64,000 bases of DNA from Lucifuga dentata (Eukaryota > Chordata > Actinopteri > Ophidiiformes > Bythitidae), in the NCBI GenBank assembly GCA_014773175.1, contig VXCM01000721.1:1-64000 (forward strand), in the 5' to 3' direction. This document shows positions 35,876 to 47,949 of the stretch, one piece after another. Each line of letters starts with the position of its first letter. Position 1 is the stretch's first letter. Under the pieces are notes generated by a model, which saw only the letters and a list, made by a program, of their open reading frames with translations, was not told the DNA's origin and made no database searches. Made by a program: the position numbers and the translations under genes.

Positions 35876-36609
35876 GTGAGAGATACAGCGCCCGAACAAC
35901 TGTTGGCACAAACAGATGGAAAAATACGGTGTACTCTTGGCCTCCTCACAGAGAACAATCAATTTATTAGGCTGAATTTAGAGAGGGAGTTGTAAACATT
36001 AGCAGAGCAGAAAGATTTAAGTCTGCACTCCTGGATCACACTTACAGTGCCACCAAAGAAAAGTTATAGACTTTTAGAGTAGTTAAATCTAGTCCAAATC
36101 ATCTGAAAATGATCATTTAATCTACTATTTCATTTTTATTCTGTTGTTAAATGATGACAAATTAACGTTAATGAAAAATATAATGTATAAAAATTAGACA
36201 TAACCCACAGAGCAGTAACAGCAGCTCTGATTGGCTCGCCATTAATTATTAAGCAATTATAACCAATTACTCAGAGGAGAAAATCAATGTGTGTCTAAAC
36301 TGTAGAGCTCAACACATTTTGTCCCTTTTGGAATATTGATCCCATACATGATTTTGGTCTCAACTGGCTCTCTGATTGGCTGAGATGAATGGGACTGTGG
36401 GATAATGGCTGATAAGAGTGATTTTTCCATTACACCAGAGTAAAAGAGGTGGCGGCGTCTGAGAAATGACCGGCAAGCGTTGATCACAAACAACTAATTC
36501 TGCACTGTCTTTACACTCGGCAACAAAAACATCTAATTCAGCCACAAATATACTTTATAGCCTTACAAATCTAATGTCCATTTCAGTCTTTTGAGTCTTA
36601 AATCCTTAA

Positions 36610-37185
36610 AGGACCATACCACCTATTTTGCATGTTTGATCCTAATATATTCAATTTTCATACATGTAATGTTACTGACAATCATTTCCCAAAGCATACT
36701 ACTGGAACGGTGAGTTAAATTTTTTTTCCTACCTTCCAGACTGCCATTGGTTTCAGTTCATTCTGGTACGCTATTAAAATCAACTTGTTGATACTTGAAA
36801 TGTTCTTGGGATAGGTAATCCATCATTGTAAAGAACACCTATATTCAGGTTTTTTCAAAGTTTCATAATTTTAGTGTTTAAGCGCAATAAAAAATGAATG
36901 TATGTCTCCACCGGGGAATAAAGTTCCAAAAGAAGACCTGCGTTTATGGTAAAATTTTAACGACTGTGACTTCATAACTTTGAGTAACTATTAGCAGGCG
37001 AAACATGGATTTTTAAGGTGGGTGTGTATCACTTGAATATTTGATTTTGAAAGATTAAGAGATTTTGCAAAATATCAGGAAAACTGAAATACGGTTTTAT
37101 CCTGTGGGAAATGATTGTCAGTAACGTAACATGTTTGAAAATTAATATATTAGGCTCAAACATGAAAAATGGTTGGTATGGTCCT
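36610..37185 (-). mobile_element. TTAA-flanked MITE, end-complete copy
   Basis: The element starts AGGACCATACCACC after TTAA (36606-36609) and ends GGTATGGTCCT before TTAA (37186-37189). The inverted ends also share AAACATG-type subterminal words. The 576-bp interior has no transposase. Compared with the copy at 45652-46202 it lies in the opposite orientation. TTAA target duplication is known for piggyBac and Kolobok transposons; which applies is not resolved. Confidence 0.85.
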
Positions 37186-37439
37186 TTAATTTCCAAAAAA
37201 AACAAACAGTGTTTTCAGATTATTCCAAAGTATTTCCAATAAAACAGAGTTAGGAGTTACCTGTAATCAGACAGTGTTGAGTAAAATTGGAAGTCATTTT
37301 TGACCTTTGACCCTGACACTACCCCCTAGTGGATATAATATTTAAACCTCCATATTGGTGCAAGGTATGTAGGAGATTATCTGAGCATGTATCTTAACAC
37401 TGACAGGAATCATTTTCACAAAGAGTAATTTTGCTATAC

Positions 37440-37548
37440 TTGGAGTACATAAGTAGAATGTTAAATGCAGGACTTTTACTTGTTACAGAGTATCTTCCCT
37501 CCCGTTACTAATACTTTAAAGGATTTTGAGGACGTCTTCCAACACTGG
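37440..37548 (-). mobile_element. End fragment of the CAGTGGTGGAAG-type fish repeat
   Basis: Read on the minus strand it begins CCAGTGTTGGAAGACGTCCTC and continues with AAGTATTAGTAAC and AAGTAAAAGTCCTGCATTT, the wording of an abundant fish MITE. Only one end is present. Related copies lie at 49955-50530, 55528-56072, 59005-59147 and 60890-60990. Confidence 0.55.
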
Positions 37549-37698
37549 TATCAGTAAAGAAAAACAGAGTGAATAAGAGTGAATCTCTGCCTGATCAGAC
37601 ATGACAGTCGAATAGACCCCAATTTTACTTTTAGCGCCTTGCTCTCCGTCTCTCCCATGAGACATCCATTAATTTTCCTCACATCTCATAGATGTTGA

Positions 37699-37740
37699 CA
37701 TTTCATTTACTCCTCTCCAAGGAGAGGAGTAAATGAAATG
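37699..37740. repeat. Perfect palindrome with 20-bp arms and 2-bp spacer
   Basis: CATTTCATTTACTCCTCTCC (37699-37718) is followed by AA and then by its exact reverse complement at 37721-37740. Such a near-perfect palindrome could extrude as a cruciform, be a recent inversion-duplication, or be a snap-back assembly artefact. Confidence 0.9.
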
Positions 37741-39343
37741 ATCAGTTGCAGGCACCTGGATGGTATGGTAAATCTTGCTAACAGGCATTCCTTTAGGGTA
37801 AATGAAAGATGTTATGCTCTCTTGAGATACATTTGCATCGACCGTACACACAGCAAGAATGAAGACGTTTATATGTTGTTTATTTTAATGGTAGCAACAG
37901 AGAAAGTCAGCAAATTGAGACCTGAAACATAATTTAGGAGACATCTGCTTGAATTGTGTGCAGTCAAATGTAATTGATCACAAGTTGATGGCTCAGACTG
38001 TCTTAATCATCATCCATCTAAAGCATTGATTAGGATATATGGGTCCGATCAACAATCAGCTGACAGGCATGATTTAGGAGACATGTATGTCCGTGCTATC
38101 ACTCTAGAGCAACACAATTTTCCAGGAAAACTTGCGACTGTAAGAGACCTCAACACATTTACTATGAAGCGCTATAAAGTGTGGCTCTTAAATAAGAAGC
38201 AGCTCATTAACATCAATCTTCGTTGGTTTTTACCTGTGACACACCTGACAACAACGTATCAGGTGACGCTGTGAAGTTTTTGTGATTTTATATGAATTCC
38301 ACCCAAAATATCTGAGAAGACGAAGAGTTTTTGTAGTAAACCTGTGTTGGGAAAAGTAAATTGCTCCTTTTTCCAGTGTGAAGGAATTGTGGAATCACCC
38401 GCTTTGCCTTGAGGCCACGCTGCTTTCATCTCTGCAGGTACACTTTTAGCTGCTATGCTTGGAATTTATAGTTGGAAATTTTATGCTTTTATTCATCCCT
38501 TCTTTCATTTCATCCTAAAGACTGTGCTGGAGGAGAAATGGTTAATTCTTACACTTAAACCATAAAGGAAGCCATGTTGTATGTGACACAAACAAGCTAA
38601 TTAATCTTGCATGCGGCACCAAAGAGATCTCGCTGCACACCAGGTTGCCACTTAGATGAGCTCTCAACGGTGTTATCCATCATCTTATCATTAAGAAAGG
38701 CAATCTGTATCTCAAAAAGCTGTGCATAGCTACACCTCGAGCCATTTGTGCTCTACGTCTTGTCACAATGGATCAACAAGTAATAGGGCACACACAAGGT
38801 CCTTAATGTAAAAATAGAAATCTCTCATTTCTATATTGTCTGTGTTCCAAGGAGAGAAATGAGGCTTATCTCGGAGGATGCTGGCCATCCATCAGCGATT
38901 TTTTTCAGTTTATCAGCCTGCCGAAGTCCAAACGCACAATGATGTCAGGCATTAATCAAATACTGACACCTCACATTCAGGATGTAGACGTTTGCCCTTT
39001 CTTCCTGTACAAAGCTGAGGTGCCAGCTGCAGATTCAGACCCCCCTTTGGAGCCGAGCAGCAAGACATCAGAGCCTGAAAAGTAAATACAATTACTCAAG
39101 TCTTCTCCTAAAGTACCGTTTTGAGGTACTTGTTGGAGAATTTGCTCCAGTGAAGAGGAGCATCTCCATTTTCAACTGTACCTGAAAAGGCTTTGTAAGT
39201 CTAAATTTAAGCATTTTTAATATTTAATTCCAGAATATTCATTATGTCATTCCAAATTTGAGATTCTAGGTTGTTCACACAGTTGGATGGAAAATCTTAT
39301 GTCTCGATTTTCATTAGTGATGCGTTTAAGGGGAAACAACCTG

Positions 39344-39440
39344 TTTTCACTCAGTGTGCACAGCAGTAATGCAAGAAGGAAGAACAGAAGAGGCATCGCA
39401 AAGGTTTCAAACTAGACCCCTAAATGAAAATAAGAATTGG
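39344..39440 (+). repeat. Dispersed repeat, uninterrupted (empty-site) copy
   Basis: It contains TTTTCACTCAGTGTGCACAG, then CGCAAAGGTTTCAAACTAGA and CCCCTAAATGAAAAT. The copy at 57298-57990 has the same flanking words but carries a TTAA-flanked MITE between AAGGTTT and ATTAGACCCC. A third, shorter copy is at 42375-42475. Confidence 0.65.
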
Positions 39441-40074
39441 AAAATCTCAGTGCATTTTACTGTTATTACTTGAAGTAGAATTTTGAAGGTTCGACGAGTA
39501 TTTTTTTACTGTGGTATCAGCGGTCTTACTCGAGGATGAGTTCTTCTTCCATGGCGGACTCGTCTACCTTAACGACTCCTTTTCAAGTTTGGCTCTCGCA
39601 AACATGCTGCCAAAGTGCTCTTAGAGGCTGCTCCCTTCCAGTGAGGCAAGACGAAGATAATGCTGCATTTACTGTACGTCACTGGATGTGGGAGAAAAGA
39701 GCTTCTTGAGAAGGACTTGCTTGACCGCTCACTCTTTCTGTTTAGAAATTACTGAGTGCCGCTGATGGCCTGAGTGGAAGCCTCACAGCAGGGAGGGCTG
39801 TTGAAATTTAACATCATGGACGCTGTATTGGGCTGGATGTCTCCTCGGGGACGTATTTGTGTCAAAACACTGATGTAACTTCGGCTGCCAAAGGTTTGTC
39901 TATGTGGAACAAAAACTTAAGAAGAGTCTGTCACCAATGTAAATGTTTGATTCAGCCTTAGAGAGGATTTGGACTCCAGTGGTTGGTCATAAAACCCTGT
40001 GGAGGACTTGAATTATTCAGATGGATGAATCTCTGGAAACAAAACAGCATGGAGCCAGATGTGACCCCAGATAC

Positions 40075-40112
40075 ATCTCTCTCTCTCTTCTGTCTCTCTC
40101 TCTCTNCCCCCC
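40075..40112. repeat. (CT)n / poly-C tract with an assembly N
   Basis: A CT-rich microsatellite runs into an N at 40106 followed by Cs and Ts. Confidence 0.85.
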
Positions 40113-42374
40113 CTTTTTCCACTCCTGTCAGATTTTAGTGAAACATTAAAATGGTAAAAGCTTCAGATTTGTTCTTCTGACATATTTCTTTTGGTTGTTT
40201 TTGAATAGAAACAGGATGCCTGCAACTGTCTCTGATTGTTCATTTTGAAAGCTGATCCCACGATATACAGATGCTATAACTGATCTGTTTGCCTGTTTCT
40301 TGTCAAAATGACTTTACAAACATAAAATAGTTATTAGATCGACTCTGTCACTGCAGCAGCACAGGAATAAATGTTTGTCTTGATGAAAAGCGGGAGCACG
40401 TTCAGTTGGATGGAATTATTGAGATCAGCCATTGGCATTTCTGTGTGGACAGAACTTTTCCAAATCGATCTGAAAATGCTAACATGGACACGAAGCATTT
40501 GCACTTGAAAACAGTGTTGTTAGATTTCATCTGGACATGGCCTCAGGTTTTCTTCAGATGTCAAGAAACTCTGGGGAAATGATAAAACTCAGCCTTGTCT
40601 GAACAATTAAAGGAGCACTATTCCTATTACACACCATAACCCACTCTGCTGACCCGCTGTGGCTGACCCCTCTCTCTCGGATTAAAGATAAAATGTGTTC
40701 TGGTTCTGAATTCCCAGGCTGATCAGCTATTTTCAGAACGATGCAGATTCCTCCCTGGCGGTTTGCACAGTCACAATCTTCCCACTTCTTCATATAGGGG
40801 CTAAACCTATATGACATGCATAATTCATGCTGCCGATATGGACACCATGAGCAGATTTATCATCACATACTAAATGAATGGTCCAGTGTGAAATGTTTAG
40901 AGGGGAAGAATCAATCTTCATGCCTGAATCCAGTGTGTGCATGTGGATTTGGCACTGAAAGCAGAATCGGTAACTGTTAGCTTAACAACATGATACAAAT
41001 TCTGACAGATGAATGGATTTCTTCGTTATTACTCAAAAAGCCACAGAGTCTTCCATGGTACTATCAAGTTTCCTTGTTTAGAAATTCCCACAGGGCTAAT
41101 CAGTGACAGAGCTATAATCAATGACCTGGTTCCAGTAATTAGGTTACTTTTAGCTCATTATTCTCTGAGCTTTGATTAAGCAATAGCCCTCATGTGAAGG
41201 ATATATGACCTTAATTGGTGGTTGCCAGGACGCGTATCTCCAGCTTCTGTAGTGATGCATGTTAGAGGGATGGAGGTCAGGAAGTGGGATGCCTCAGGCG
41301 GCTATTCTTGGCCCTGCCTTCGAGTCATTCACATTCTCTCCGCTAGTTGTCCGACAAGTCAACGTGTGACAAAAGATGAACAACAGTCCCTCAGCCGACA
41401 GAATAAACGGCAAACAGCGCACACATGCTTCAGGCAGCGGTAGAGAATGGTTCATATGTTGACACTTAGAACCTAATTAAACCACAAAAGGGATAATCAA
41501 AGCCAGGTCAGATGCTCATTACACGCAGGTGGTAACACACAAAATTTACACGCACACACATATATAAGCAGACACACTTACACTGTTTACTTCCTCTACA
41601 GATTTGTTAATCCCACCCAACAGCAAAACCTGCTCATTTGTATCCATGAAATCCTCAGATGATTAAACTGTATTAATTAGTATGCGAGAGAAATTTACAC
41701 TCACAATATTAAACATGTGTAGGCATATAAATTCCACAAAGAAAAACGGAAATGAAATGTGTGAAAGGAGAAATGTGACAATGCTAAGCTGCTAGTTGAA
41801 TATATTTGCACAAGATTTAAGAGTAATTTAACAGTTTCTCAAGTTTTGACAATCACATATTTTCTTATCTGACGAAAATAATCTTAGCAAGTATCATATG
41901 CACCAGAATAGTCAGAATAGTTTTTCAGGTACTTTATCAAAATGTTTTTTCACCAACAAAAGCCTGTAGTCCTGGCATTAACTCTGAACATGAGCTGAAT
42001 TTAAAGACAATAAAAAAAGTTGACTTTGTTTATTTATTGCTTATGTGAAGCTAAACAGGCATAAAATTCAATTTTTATTGATTTTAAGGTCAGATGGTAA
42101 TTTGTAGTTTGAAAAAAGTTTAAAGAGGACAAATGCATAGGTCCTTAACTTCCCTGAAAGCTTGGTTTTTGATTGGTCCTTTACTTTCATAACATGTTGA
42201 TGTCAACATGTAACATGCTTGAATTTGTCCTCCTACACACCTGCCAACTACAGCCAAGTACATAGGTTAGAGTTAGGGTTGTCCATTGATTTTTCCAGCT
42301 TAGATGTTACATAACTGCTCAATCAGGCTTTTTTGGGAGGGGGACCTTAATGAAACAGCACCTAAAACAGTATG

Positions 42375-42475
42375 TTTTCACTCAGTGTGCACAGCAGTGC
42401 TGCAGCTAGGAAGAGTAAGTGGATTGGTGTGTTTCCTGCACATTAAAGCATTGCAAAGGCTTGATGTTCGCTGTT
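42375..42475 (+). repeat. Dispersed repeat copy
   Basis: It shares TTTTCACTCAGTGTGCACAG with 39344-39440 and ACATTAAAGCATTG with 57348-57362. The right part is missing. Confidence 0.55.
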
Positions 42476-43597
42476 TGATAATGATATCTGCTTTTACACA
42501 CACTTTCGAACACACACACACACTTGGCGACCCAATGCTCTGCGGAGTTGGTTGTCACATCTAACTTTTCTAATGGGAGCAACACGCCTCTCAGATGGTT
42601 GTTTGAGTCACGCTGGAGGCTGTGGACACAAACTAAAGTCAGTTATGCATGAGGCCTGGACGTGCAAGAAACCTCTCATTTACCATTTGCTCTGTTCGAC
42701 ATACCATATCTCATTGACGGGTAATAACATACCAAAATTATGATTACCTTCATTAAGTTTGATGTGACTGTAATTAATCACATGGCAATAGAGTTTAGCG
42801 TATTATCCCTGCACACGTCTACTTTCAATTTTAATTTACTGTGCAGATCATAAAGTATATCATTCCTGGTGACAGCTAATCCCACTGCGTTCCTCTACCT
42901 CCTTTCATTAAAACATCCTTTGAGCCCTTTGCTGCAAAGAACGGAGACCTCAGAATTCAATTTAACCCACCAGCACACACACATTATGTGTTTAGTGCAG
43001 AAAAAGATCCTCCTATAAACCAATTCCCCAGTTTACTGTTGCTCTCTTGTTCTCTCACTTAAGACGTTCTAAGGTAACAGTTTTTAAGTAAAAAAAAAAA
43101 AAAAAAAAAAAGGTCTGATATGCTTTGATTTAATGTTCAAATACAGATTGTTTTCTATTGCAGCGTAAATAATAAAACTATATTCAAATGTGCTGCTCCA
43201 TCACCAAAAACTCTTTCTGGTACTGTATATTGAAAAGCATTTGTCTCTCCATATGCATCCACATTTCTGCCTCTGAATCCAATAGTTGCCTGTTGTTTAG
43301 TGTGTTAATCACTCGCGACTGGCTTCCCCTGTCTTATTTTCAAGGGTAATTGGCAATTTGGCGCAGAGAGCCAGAGACCTGCAGGCGACAGACAAAGACG
43401 AACACAGGGCTCAAAAGCTGAGATTACTGAAGCATGAACCAGTGGCTTCTGGTTTTAAATTCTCTTTTCTCCTCTGCCCAACTGCCTCTACTGTATACGT
43501 TTTACTAACAGGAGCATTTCAGGATAGCCAGGTCCTCCTCCTCCGTTTCCTCTTCCCTTTAACACTCGGGAGGGTAAAGCAATTTTTGTAATTCTAC

Positions 43598-44156
43598 TTT
43601 TTGTTGAATTTATCTGCCACTTTAAAAAAATTCCTTTACAAAATTCCTCAACAGACTTTGGCTTGTGAAAATCTTGACACTTCTGCCAAAGATGGCCGGT
43701 TTCCTGTTTATAAAATTCCTGATTCTAGATTTAAAAGAGTCTTTAAAAATCTGCAGTGAAATCATTAAAAATTTGGTAATTTTGGAGAAATTTTCTGGAA
43801 ATGTTTTATTTTGTTACTTTTTTTTTCCCCAATTTTTTTTTCTGGAACTTTTAAAGCTTTTTTCTAAAAAAAAAAAAAAAAAANAAAAAAAAAAAAAAAA
43901 AACAAAAATTCCCCTCATTTATTGGAGTTTTATTTCTAAAATGTTTCAAGAATTAAGTCAAAAACAAGTAATCAATGGATTCTTTACATCTTTTTAACTA
44001 GAAATTTTCAAAGATTCTCACATTTTTTGGAATCTAATTTTCTAGAAACAAGTCAAAAATTGGCAGGCTTGGCAGAAATGCCAAAACTTTCACAAAGCCC
44101 AATTTTTTATAAAGCACAGCATTTTCAGTGGTGAATAAAAGCCAAATTCAATGACT
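43598..44156 (+). mobile_element. TTCTAGAA-family inverted-repeat element
   Basis: Inner inverted repeats are clear: CTTTGGCTTGTGAAAATCTT (from 43656) and AACTTTCACAAAGCCC (ending 44100), with TTCTGCCAAAG facing CTTGGCAGAA. Outer landmarks (GTTGAATTTATCTGCCAC at left, AATAAAAGCCAAATTCAATG at right) are shared with the copy at 4571-5506. The interior includes a poly-A run with an N at 43884. No coding capacity is evident. Confidence 0.55.
43866..43902. repeat. Poly-A run with an assembly N
   Basis: Adenine homopolymer with an N at 43884. Confidence 0.85.
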
Positions 44157-45182
44157 TGACTCCAGCGGGTTAATATTCTTTCTCATTCTTCCTCCTTCTC
44201 AACCTTCAACCTCTAAGTGCACCACATCTTGATTAACTGTCTGGGAATCCCGCTGCAATTTCTGGAAGATTACAGTGATGGATTTACGTTACATCTTTCA
44301 GAGGTTTGGCTTGGAGAGGAAGGTCTGAGCAGTGGTCACAGCCCATTAGAAACAAGTGGTAATTTACTTCTAAGCATTTCCAATCATGTTTCCATATGTG
44401 AGTGCACCTTCCCCTGCAAAACGATGCATATGAAACATGCAATTATACAGATTAAAAAATACAGGCGTTGCAGCTGACAGCAGCCACCTCAGATGAAGAC
44501 GAGCCGATCCCGGGCGACTTTTCGTCTTTGTGATTATTATTTCACTTGCTCCCTTCAACAAGCTGCCCTGAATGAGGTCCTCTGACCTCGGGGCATTATT
44601 ACCCAGTAATCATGTGTTGCTCTGGATGGCTACATTTGTTATTTCTCGCTGACAGCCTAATGCTAGGAGAAAGCAATTTCACCTGATGAATGATCATAAG
44701 AGGAGGAGAGGTGATGTCAGCGCCGTGTGAATTATGCACAACAGAATTCCATAGATGCCCATGAAGGCTGCCCACAATACCTGCCTCCACAAATATACCA
44801 CCAGTCTGTGTGCTTTACACACTGGCTTATTATTGGCAACGCTGTGAGGACTTTCCTACCTGTCAAAATGTGCATTAGGCCTATTCATTTCCCTGTATTT
44901 ACCTGTTCCTTTAGATCATACAGGCTGTCAGTCCTCTCGCTAGCACGGTGTTATGAAAAATAGTGGAGGTATTTTTTTAAGCAGCATGGCTCTGAGGACT
45001 GATTTATCAGTCTGAGGCCCTTCATGAGCACAGAAAGCAATCCAAGCTGCTCCTCTGGCCCGCACTCTGTCTGCTGCCAACAACAGGGATAAAGTGTCAA
45101 AGTGGGCCTACTCAATCTTGTCACTTTAAGTGCAATCAATACTGCTTTCCCACCATCTGAAAGCCGCTGAATACACCCCTCC

Positions 45183-45184
<2 letters not shown>

Positions 45185-45229
<45 letters not shown>
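45185..45229. repeat. (AC)n microsatellite
   Basis: About 22 uninterrupted AC dinucleotides. Confidence 0.95.
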
Positions 45230-45230
<1 letters not shown>

Positions 45231-45409
45231 GGCTGAACATTTCAATCAATATCTGACTGGAAGATAAAAACATCTGCAGAAGAAACAACAAATACCAAGG
45301 CAGAATTAAATGTTTTGCAATAAACTGAGGACGGCGCTCTCTGCAGGAGCCTCTCTGCAGGAGCAGCAGGGCAAAGAAAACAGTCGCATGAGAGAAACGA
45401 AATGCTCTA

Positions 45410-45584
45410 TGACATTAAAGCCTCTAAATACCAAGCATGTGTGGTGTAAATGTTAAATGGTTTAAGCAATCTCTCTCGGAACAGCGATGCACACGCAGGA
45501 CTGAGCGTGTTTTATTGCCGCATCTCCTGGATGTCAGAACGATTAAACCGCAATTTAAACTAAACTCGGCTTTATGAAGTTTAC
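45410..45584 (+). repeat. Local duplication, copy 1 (uninterrupted)
   Basis: This 175-bp segment is closely repeated about 2 kb to the right (47394-47520 plus 47901-47949). Shared words include GTAAATGTTAAATGGTTTAA, GCACACGCAGGACTGAGCGT, GCATCTCCTGGATGT and CTAAACTC. It matches no other repeat I recognise in the window. Confidence 0.8.
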
Positions 45585-45651
45585 ACCATCAAACACAAAA
45601 CTGCTGAATTACTGTCACACAATTAGCAGAGCAGAATGCGTTTATCCTTAA

Positions 45652-46202
45652 AGGGCCATACCAATGATTTTGCATGTTTAAGCCCAATAAATACCACCTA
45701 CATCCACATTATGTTACTGACAACCAGTTTCTAAAACATAAAACCATGTTTTAGTTTTTCTGTTATTTAATCTTCCAAAATCAGATGTTCAGGTGATAAA
45801 CCCACCTTAAAATTCAATGTTTTGCCTGCTAACACATACATCTGAACTTAAAAGGGACTGCTGATTTTAATTACTTGGTAAAAGCCGTCTTCTCCTGGGA
45901 CAAAAATCCTACATTTTCTGCTGCTCTGTGTTGGACCAATTCAACAAAGTTACTTCAGTAAAAATTTTAATAATGTTTACTGTGATTGATTACTTATCTC
46001 AAGCGTGTTTTGAGTCTCTACAAGGTGATTTTAATAGCGAATTGGAATGAACTGAAAGCAACAGCAGTCTGGAAAGTAGGAAAAACAATTATCAGTAGGA
46101 ATTTTTTTTTTTTTTTTTTTTTTAGGAAAGTTGACAGTAACATACCATATATGCAGGCTGTATATATTGGGCTCAAACATACAAAACTAGTGGTATGGTC
46201 CT
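45652..46202 (+). mobile_element. TTAA-flanked MITE, end-complete copy
   Basis: TTAA (45648-45651) then AGGGCCATACCAATG at left; GTGGTATGGTCCT then TTAA (46203-46206) at right. The interior has no transposase and includes a poly-T run at about 46101-46123. It is taken as the plus-orientation reference copy of the family. Confidence 0.85.
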
Positions 46203-47004
46203 TTAAACACAATGGTTCTGCTGGTGTTTTCCAGAGTGAATCTGTTGCCCCCACAGTATCATACATCATTGAGGACAATTCTCTATTCATGGCCTGCTGT
46301 TGGGTTGCAGAAGGCTCCAATCCATAAAAGCGGGGTGGGGGGTGGCATGAAGCTGCAGACCAACTTCTGTGTAAATTAGCCTACCTAAAAAATTCAACAA
46401 GCCTGGGGAGAGCGGTGTATGTGCATCTCAGTTCTTGGCCCTGGAAACGATTGTATTAATTTCCTGGGGGATTAAAGGAGACATAGACCTCCACTCCCTC
46501 ATACATATTTGACAATTCTAACGCGCTCACACAAGGCTCCCATTGCAGTTAATGGATGAGGTTTGCCGCTGTGTTGCATATGCATTAGCTACAGAGTTAT
46601 GAGTGGGTATGCGCTGCATGCCTATCTGTGTGAGCATGTGTGTCGGCTCTGTTATCTCACGCCAGCCAGGGCGAACGTATGGCTGGGAAGTCAGGTTACT
46701 GGCTCCTAATTGGTGCGACTGCTCCTTTTGCTCTTGCTCTCAAAGGCTGGCGCTGTCCTCGCTGTTAAACCGTGCCAGGGTTTTGGCTGGTTTTGACACA
46801 GAAATGACCTGACAGTGCTGCAGGAAGTGATATGCAGGAAAAGACACTCATGCACACACAAGCCCCGTGCCAAAAAAAGACACAGTCATGCACACACACA
46901 ATCTGTGTCTGCATTTGAGATACGGTCCTGGACAGCACAGCACTGCTATGATGAAGTGGGTGAGCTCTTGACAATGCTGTTGGTGGAACTGCATCAGTGT
47001 TAGT

Positions 47005-47024
47005 ATGTGTGTGTGTGTGTGTGT
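47005..47024. repeat. (TG)n microsatellite
   Basis: About 10 TG dinucleotides. Confidence 0.9.
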
Positions 47025-47393
47025 TTGTGGATGCCATGTTGTGGTCTGCTGATAATGTCCCTAAGTGAGGGTGTTGATATCAAGTGCTGGCATATTGCTA
47101 CATGCCGTCCTTTTTGTCTGCAGAGACTGTCTCCATGACAGAGCGACACCTGATCTGATGACTTTTGAAAGTTTTGAACATGAGCCTCAGACTCAGAAAC
47201 ATTGATTTATGTAATCAAATTTATAGTTTACTTAACGCTGACTATGAAAACCTCGCCCTCTCTGGTTCGAGATCAATCGATATCATAGATCAATCATAGA
47301 TCACCCTGTAGTTGTTCCACACTAGTTCAGATCATATTCACACCATAAATGAACTGCTCTACAGTTTGATTATGAAGTCTGAAATCAGTGCTT

Positions 47394-47949
47394 TGACATT
47401 AAAGTCTCCAAATACCAGGCGTGTGTGATGTAAATGTTAAATGGTTTAAGCAGTCTCTCTTGGAACAGCAATGCACACGCAGGACTGAGCGTGTTTTATT
47501 GATGCATCTCCTGGATGTTGTAATTATGGAAGCCCGTTTACGCCACTTGAAAAAAGAAAAAGAGTTCTGAGACTGAAGTCACAATTCTGAAAAAAAAGTT
47601 AGACTTCTTAGATTAAAGTCAGAAATCTGAGAATAAAGTCGGAATTCTGCCTTTAAAGTTGGAATTCTAACTTTAAAGTCAGAAATCTGAGAAAAAAGTC
47701 AGAATTCTGACTTTAATCTCAGAACTTTTTTTTTTTTTTTTTTNTTTTTTTTTTTTTTTTTCCAAGTGGTGGAAACAGTCCACAGAAAACAACCAATAGC
47801 GTTCACATTATCTCGTCTTCCCTGGAAGTAGTTTCCCAGGCCGGAAGTAATTTGCAGACCAAAAGTAAATTTAAAAAAATAAAAGTTCCATATATAAGAG
47901 AATAATTAAACCTCAATTTAAGCTAAACTCAGCTTATTGAAGTATACAT
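47394..47949 (+). repeat. Local duplication, copy 2 (interrupted)
   Basis: The left part (47394-47520) and right part (47901-47949) together correspond to 45410-45584. About 380 bases of unrelated sequence sit between them, so copy 1 shows the state before the insertion. Confidence 0.75.
47527..47902. mobile_element. Insertion with AGTCAGAATTCTGA-type tandem core
   Basis: It is bracketed by TAATTA at 47521-47526 and 47903-47908, a candidate 6-bp target duplication. Inside, CCGTTTACGCCACTTG (from 47534) faces CCAAGTGGTGGAAAC (from 47762), an inverted pair enclosing degenerate tandem units of the type AAAGTCAGAATTCTGA at about 47560-47730 and a poly-T run with an N at 47744. The part to the right of the second inverted repeat (47780-47902) is not mirrored at the left, so the exact element boundary is uncertain. 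Confidence 0.55.

Larger units (their letters stand above)
28129..36609. other. Gene-free stretch, possible chrm2 intron or upstream DNA
   Basis: No coding exon could be supported. The content includes simple repeats (30765-31000, 31152-31174, 33683-33706), an A-run with an N at 31671 and a small tandem duplication at 33580-33623. The 120-codon frame at 34454-34816 has no domain. Confidence 0.5.
37741..43597. other. Gene-free stretch
   Basis: No gene is supported. It contains copies of a dispersed repeat at 39344-39440 and 42375-42475, a CT-rich run with an N at 40106, and a poly-A run near 43091-43111. Confidence 0.5.

Noticed and set aside
47560..47730. CRISPR-like array of repeated AGTCAGAATTCTGA units
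   Set aside because: Units are contiguous and degenerate without unique spacers, and the genome is vertebrate.
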